From: Planctomycetaceae bacterium
GTDB lineage: Bacteria; Planctomycetota; Planctomycetia; Planctomycetales; Planctomycetaceae
DNA: 7,530 nucleotides
Assembly: GCA_015487825.1 (NCBI GenBank)
Contig: WFOZ01001041.1
Location: forward strand, 1-7,530
Reading direction: 5' to 3'
Shown: positions 6,717 through 7,530 of the stretch, in pieces
How positions within the stretch are numbered: position 1 is the stretch's first letter
Layout: each line of letters opens with the position of its first letter
Position numbers and translations under genes: made by a program
Notes under the pieces: model-generated
What the model was told of the DNA's origin: nothing
The model's input: only the letters and a program-made list of their open reading frames with translations
The model's database searches: none

Positions 6717-7530
6717 TCAGTGGTTGTAGAGAAACTCTTTCGTGTTCATCAGCACCCAGAGCATATCTTCAAATTTTTCTCTGCGTTGCTTATCAGAAAT
6801 CGGCTGAGCGAGAAGTACCTTCTTCTCTGCCTCGGTTGGCAACCGACTCAGTGCAGAGAGGTACAATTCATCAATGACTTCAGGAACAGGTCTCCCGGAA
6901 GCTGCCATTCGGGCGGCGACTCCGTTGCCGGACCGCAGTTTGCTCGCCACGAATTCTGCACTGATCATCTGCAGGCTCTGCCCGATATGAGTTACGCAGG
7001 TTCGTTCCGACTCGACCGGTGTTGATCGTTTCGGACGTCCAAATACATCCAGAAATTCAGATCGCATCGAAATATCTGGTAATTGAGTGGCACGCGTTCC
7101 CAGTGGCAGACCCGAATATTTTTCAGGAACTCCACTGACCTGACAGATTGCTTCAGATAACTGCTCTGCGGAAAGGCGTTTAAGCTGGTAGTAAGAATAG
7201 TGAACCTTATCATCTTTGTTCCATTGGTTGGGAATTGATGAGAGCTGATAGGTTCTCGAATTCAGAATCAACCGGTACATTGCTTTCAGATCGTAACCCG
7301 ACTTGACAAATTCAGAAGCCAGATAATCGAGCAACTCCGGATTTGATGGTGGGTTCGTTGAACGGAAATCATCAGGTTCATTCACAATCCCACGCCCCAG
7401 CAACCAGGTCCAGACCCGGTTACTCATATGCTTGGCGAAGTAAGGATTCTCAGCAGAAGCAATCCAGTCAGCCAGCATTTCGCGAGGATCGCTGGGCAAC
7501 TTCGCTTCCTCAATCGGCTCTCCGACCAGG
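6717..7530 (-). CDS. DUF1549/DUF1553 (PSD1) protein, C-terminal part only; 5' end beyond window
   Basis: The frame is open from the right edge to TGA at 6717-6719, giving 270 visible residues of the C-terminal DUF1553 domain. Hallmarks are PREMLADWI at its start, then HMSNRVWTWLLGRGIV, NPELLDYLASEFVKSGYDLK, RLILNSRTYQLS, RLSAEQLSEAI, DELYLSALSRLPTEAEK and the terminal NTKEFLYNH. These are typical of the C-terminal half of planctomycete PSCyt1-DUF1549-DUF1553 proteins, so the signal peptide, heme domain and DUF1549 probably lie to the right, unseen. It is a diverged paralogue of the protein at 1-1732: the two share the pattern NRxW...P..P.LLD.LA.EFV.SG.D.K...RL...SRT. It is the first visible gene of the unit that continues with DUF1501 after 45 bases. 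A TTG at 7499 could be mistaken for a start, but the frame and family similarity continue upstream of it. Its reaction is unknown. Confidence 0.93.
   Translation of the reverse strand, partial: LVGEPIEEAKLPSDPREMLADWIASAENPYFAKHMSNRVWTWLLGRGIVNEPDDFRSTNPPSNPELLDYLASEFVKSGYDLKAMYRLILNSRTYQLSSIPNQWNKDDKVHYSYYQLKRLSAEQLSEAICQVSGVPEKYSGLPLGTRATQLPDISMRSEFLDVFGRPKRSTPVESERTCVTHIGQSLQMISAEFVASKLRSGNGVAARMAASGRPVPEVIDELYLSALSRLPTEAEKKVLLAQPISDKQRREKFEDMLWVLMNTKEFLYNH

Noticed and set aside
6717..7499. A complete 260-residue gene starting at TTG 7499
   Set aside because: The frame continues to the window edge, the TTG encodes Leu within the DUF1553 region, and the family always has a long N-terminal part. 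The gene is better treated as 5'-truncated by the window.
1..7530. CRISPR array, tRNA or rRNA gene, insertion sequence, toxin-antitoxin or defence genes
   Set aside because: No regularly spaced repeats, cloverleaf sequences, transposase motifs or recognisable defence domains were found on either strand. Almost all the sequence is accounted for by five protein genes.

Overview
The window looks like a chromosomal segment of a planctomycete, probably of the order Planctomycetales. The evidence is the gene content: two genes for proteins with the PSCyt1 / PSCyt2 (DUF1549) / PSD1 (DUF1553) architecture, a DUF1501 protein and a large secreted protein with pre-peptidase C-terminal (PPC) domains. These families are greatly expanded in that phylum. 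Base composition appears moderate and even, with no sign of a recent mobile element. Genus-level identity cannot be read from this sequence.

Layout from left to right: (1) positions 1-1732, minus strand, hold most of a PSCyt1-DUF1549-DUF1553 protein with its signal peptide and start, cut off by the left edge. (2) 1733-2071 is a 339-base non-coding region between two divergent genes, with a small period-10 direct repeat. (3) 2072-2665, plus strand, is hisB, the only metabolic housekeeping gene here. (4) 2666-2732 is a short convergent gap with a perfect 12-bp hairpin whose loop contains the hisB stop codon. (5) 2733-7530, minus strand, is a compact transcription unit read right to left: the C-terminal part of a second DUF1553 protein (cut by the right edge), a Tat-exported DUF1501 protein, and an 849-residue secreted PPC/Ig-like protein. 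The gaps are 45 and 36 bases, and both downstream genes have clear Shine-Dalgarno sequences.

The three-gene unit is a recurrent planctomycete module: a cytochrome-like DUF1549/DUF1553 protein, a DUF1501 protein of the alkaline phosphatase/sulfatase-like fold, and a secreted PPC protein. The visible export signals suggest that the last two act outside the cytoplasm. The biochemical role of the module is not established, and no substrate can be read from this sequence. hisB appears functionally unrelated and sits alone between two such modules.

The most distinctive observation is in the 849-residue protein. Its first PPC domain is split at a beta-turn by about 145 residues of Ala/Lys-rich helix with no Gly or Pro, while the second PPC domain in the same protein is uninterrupted. 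I see no tRNA, rRNA, CRISPR array, insertion sequence or defence system.
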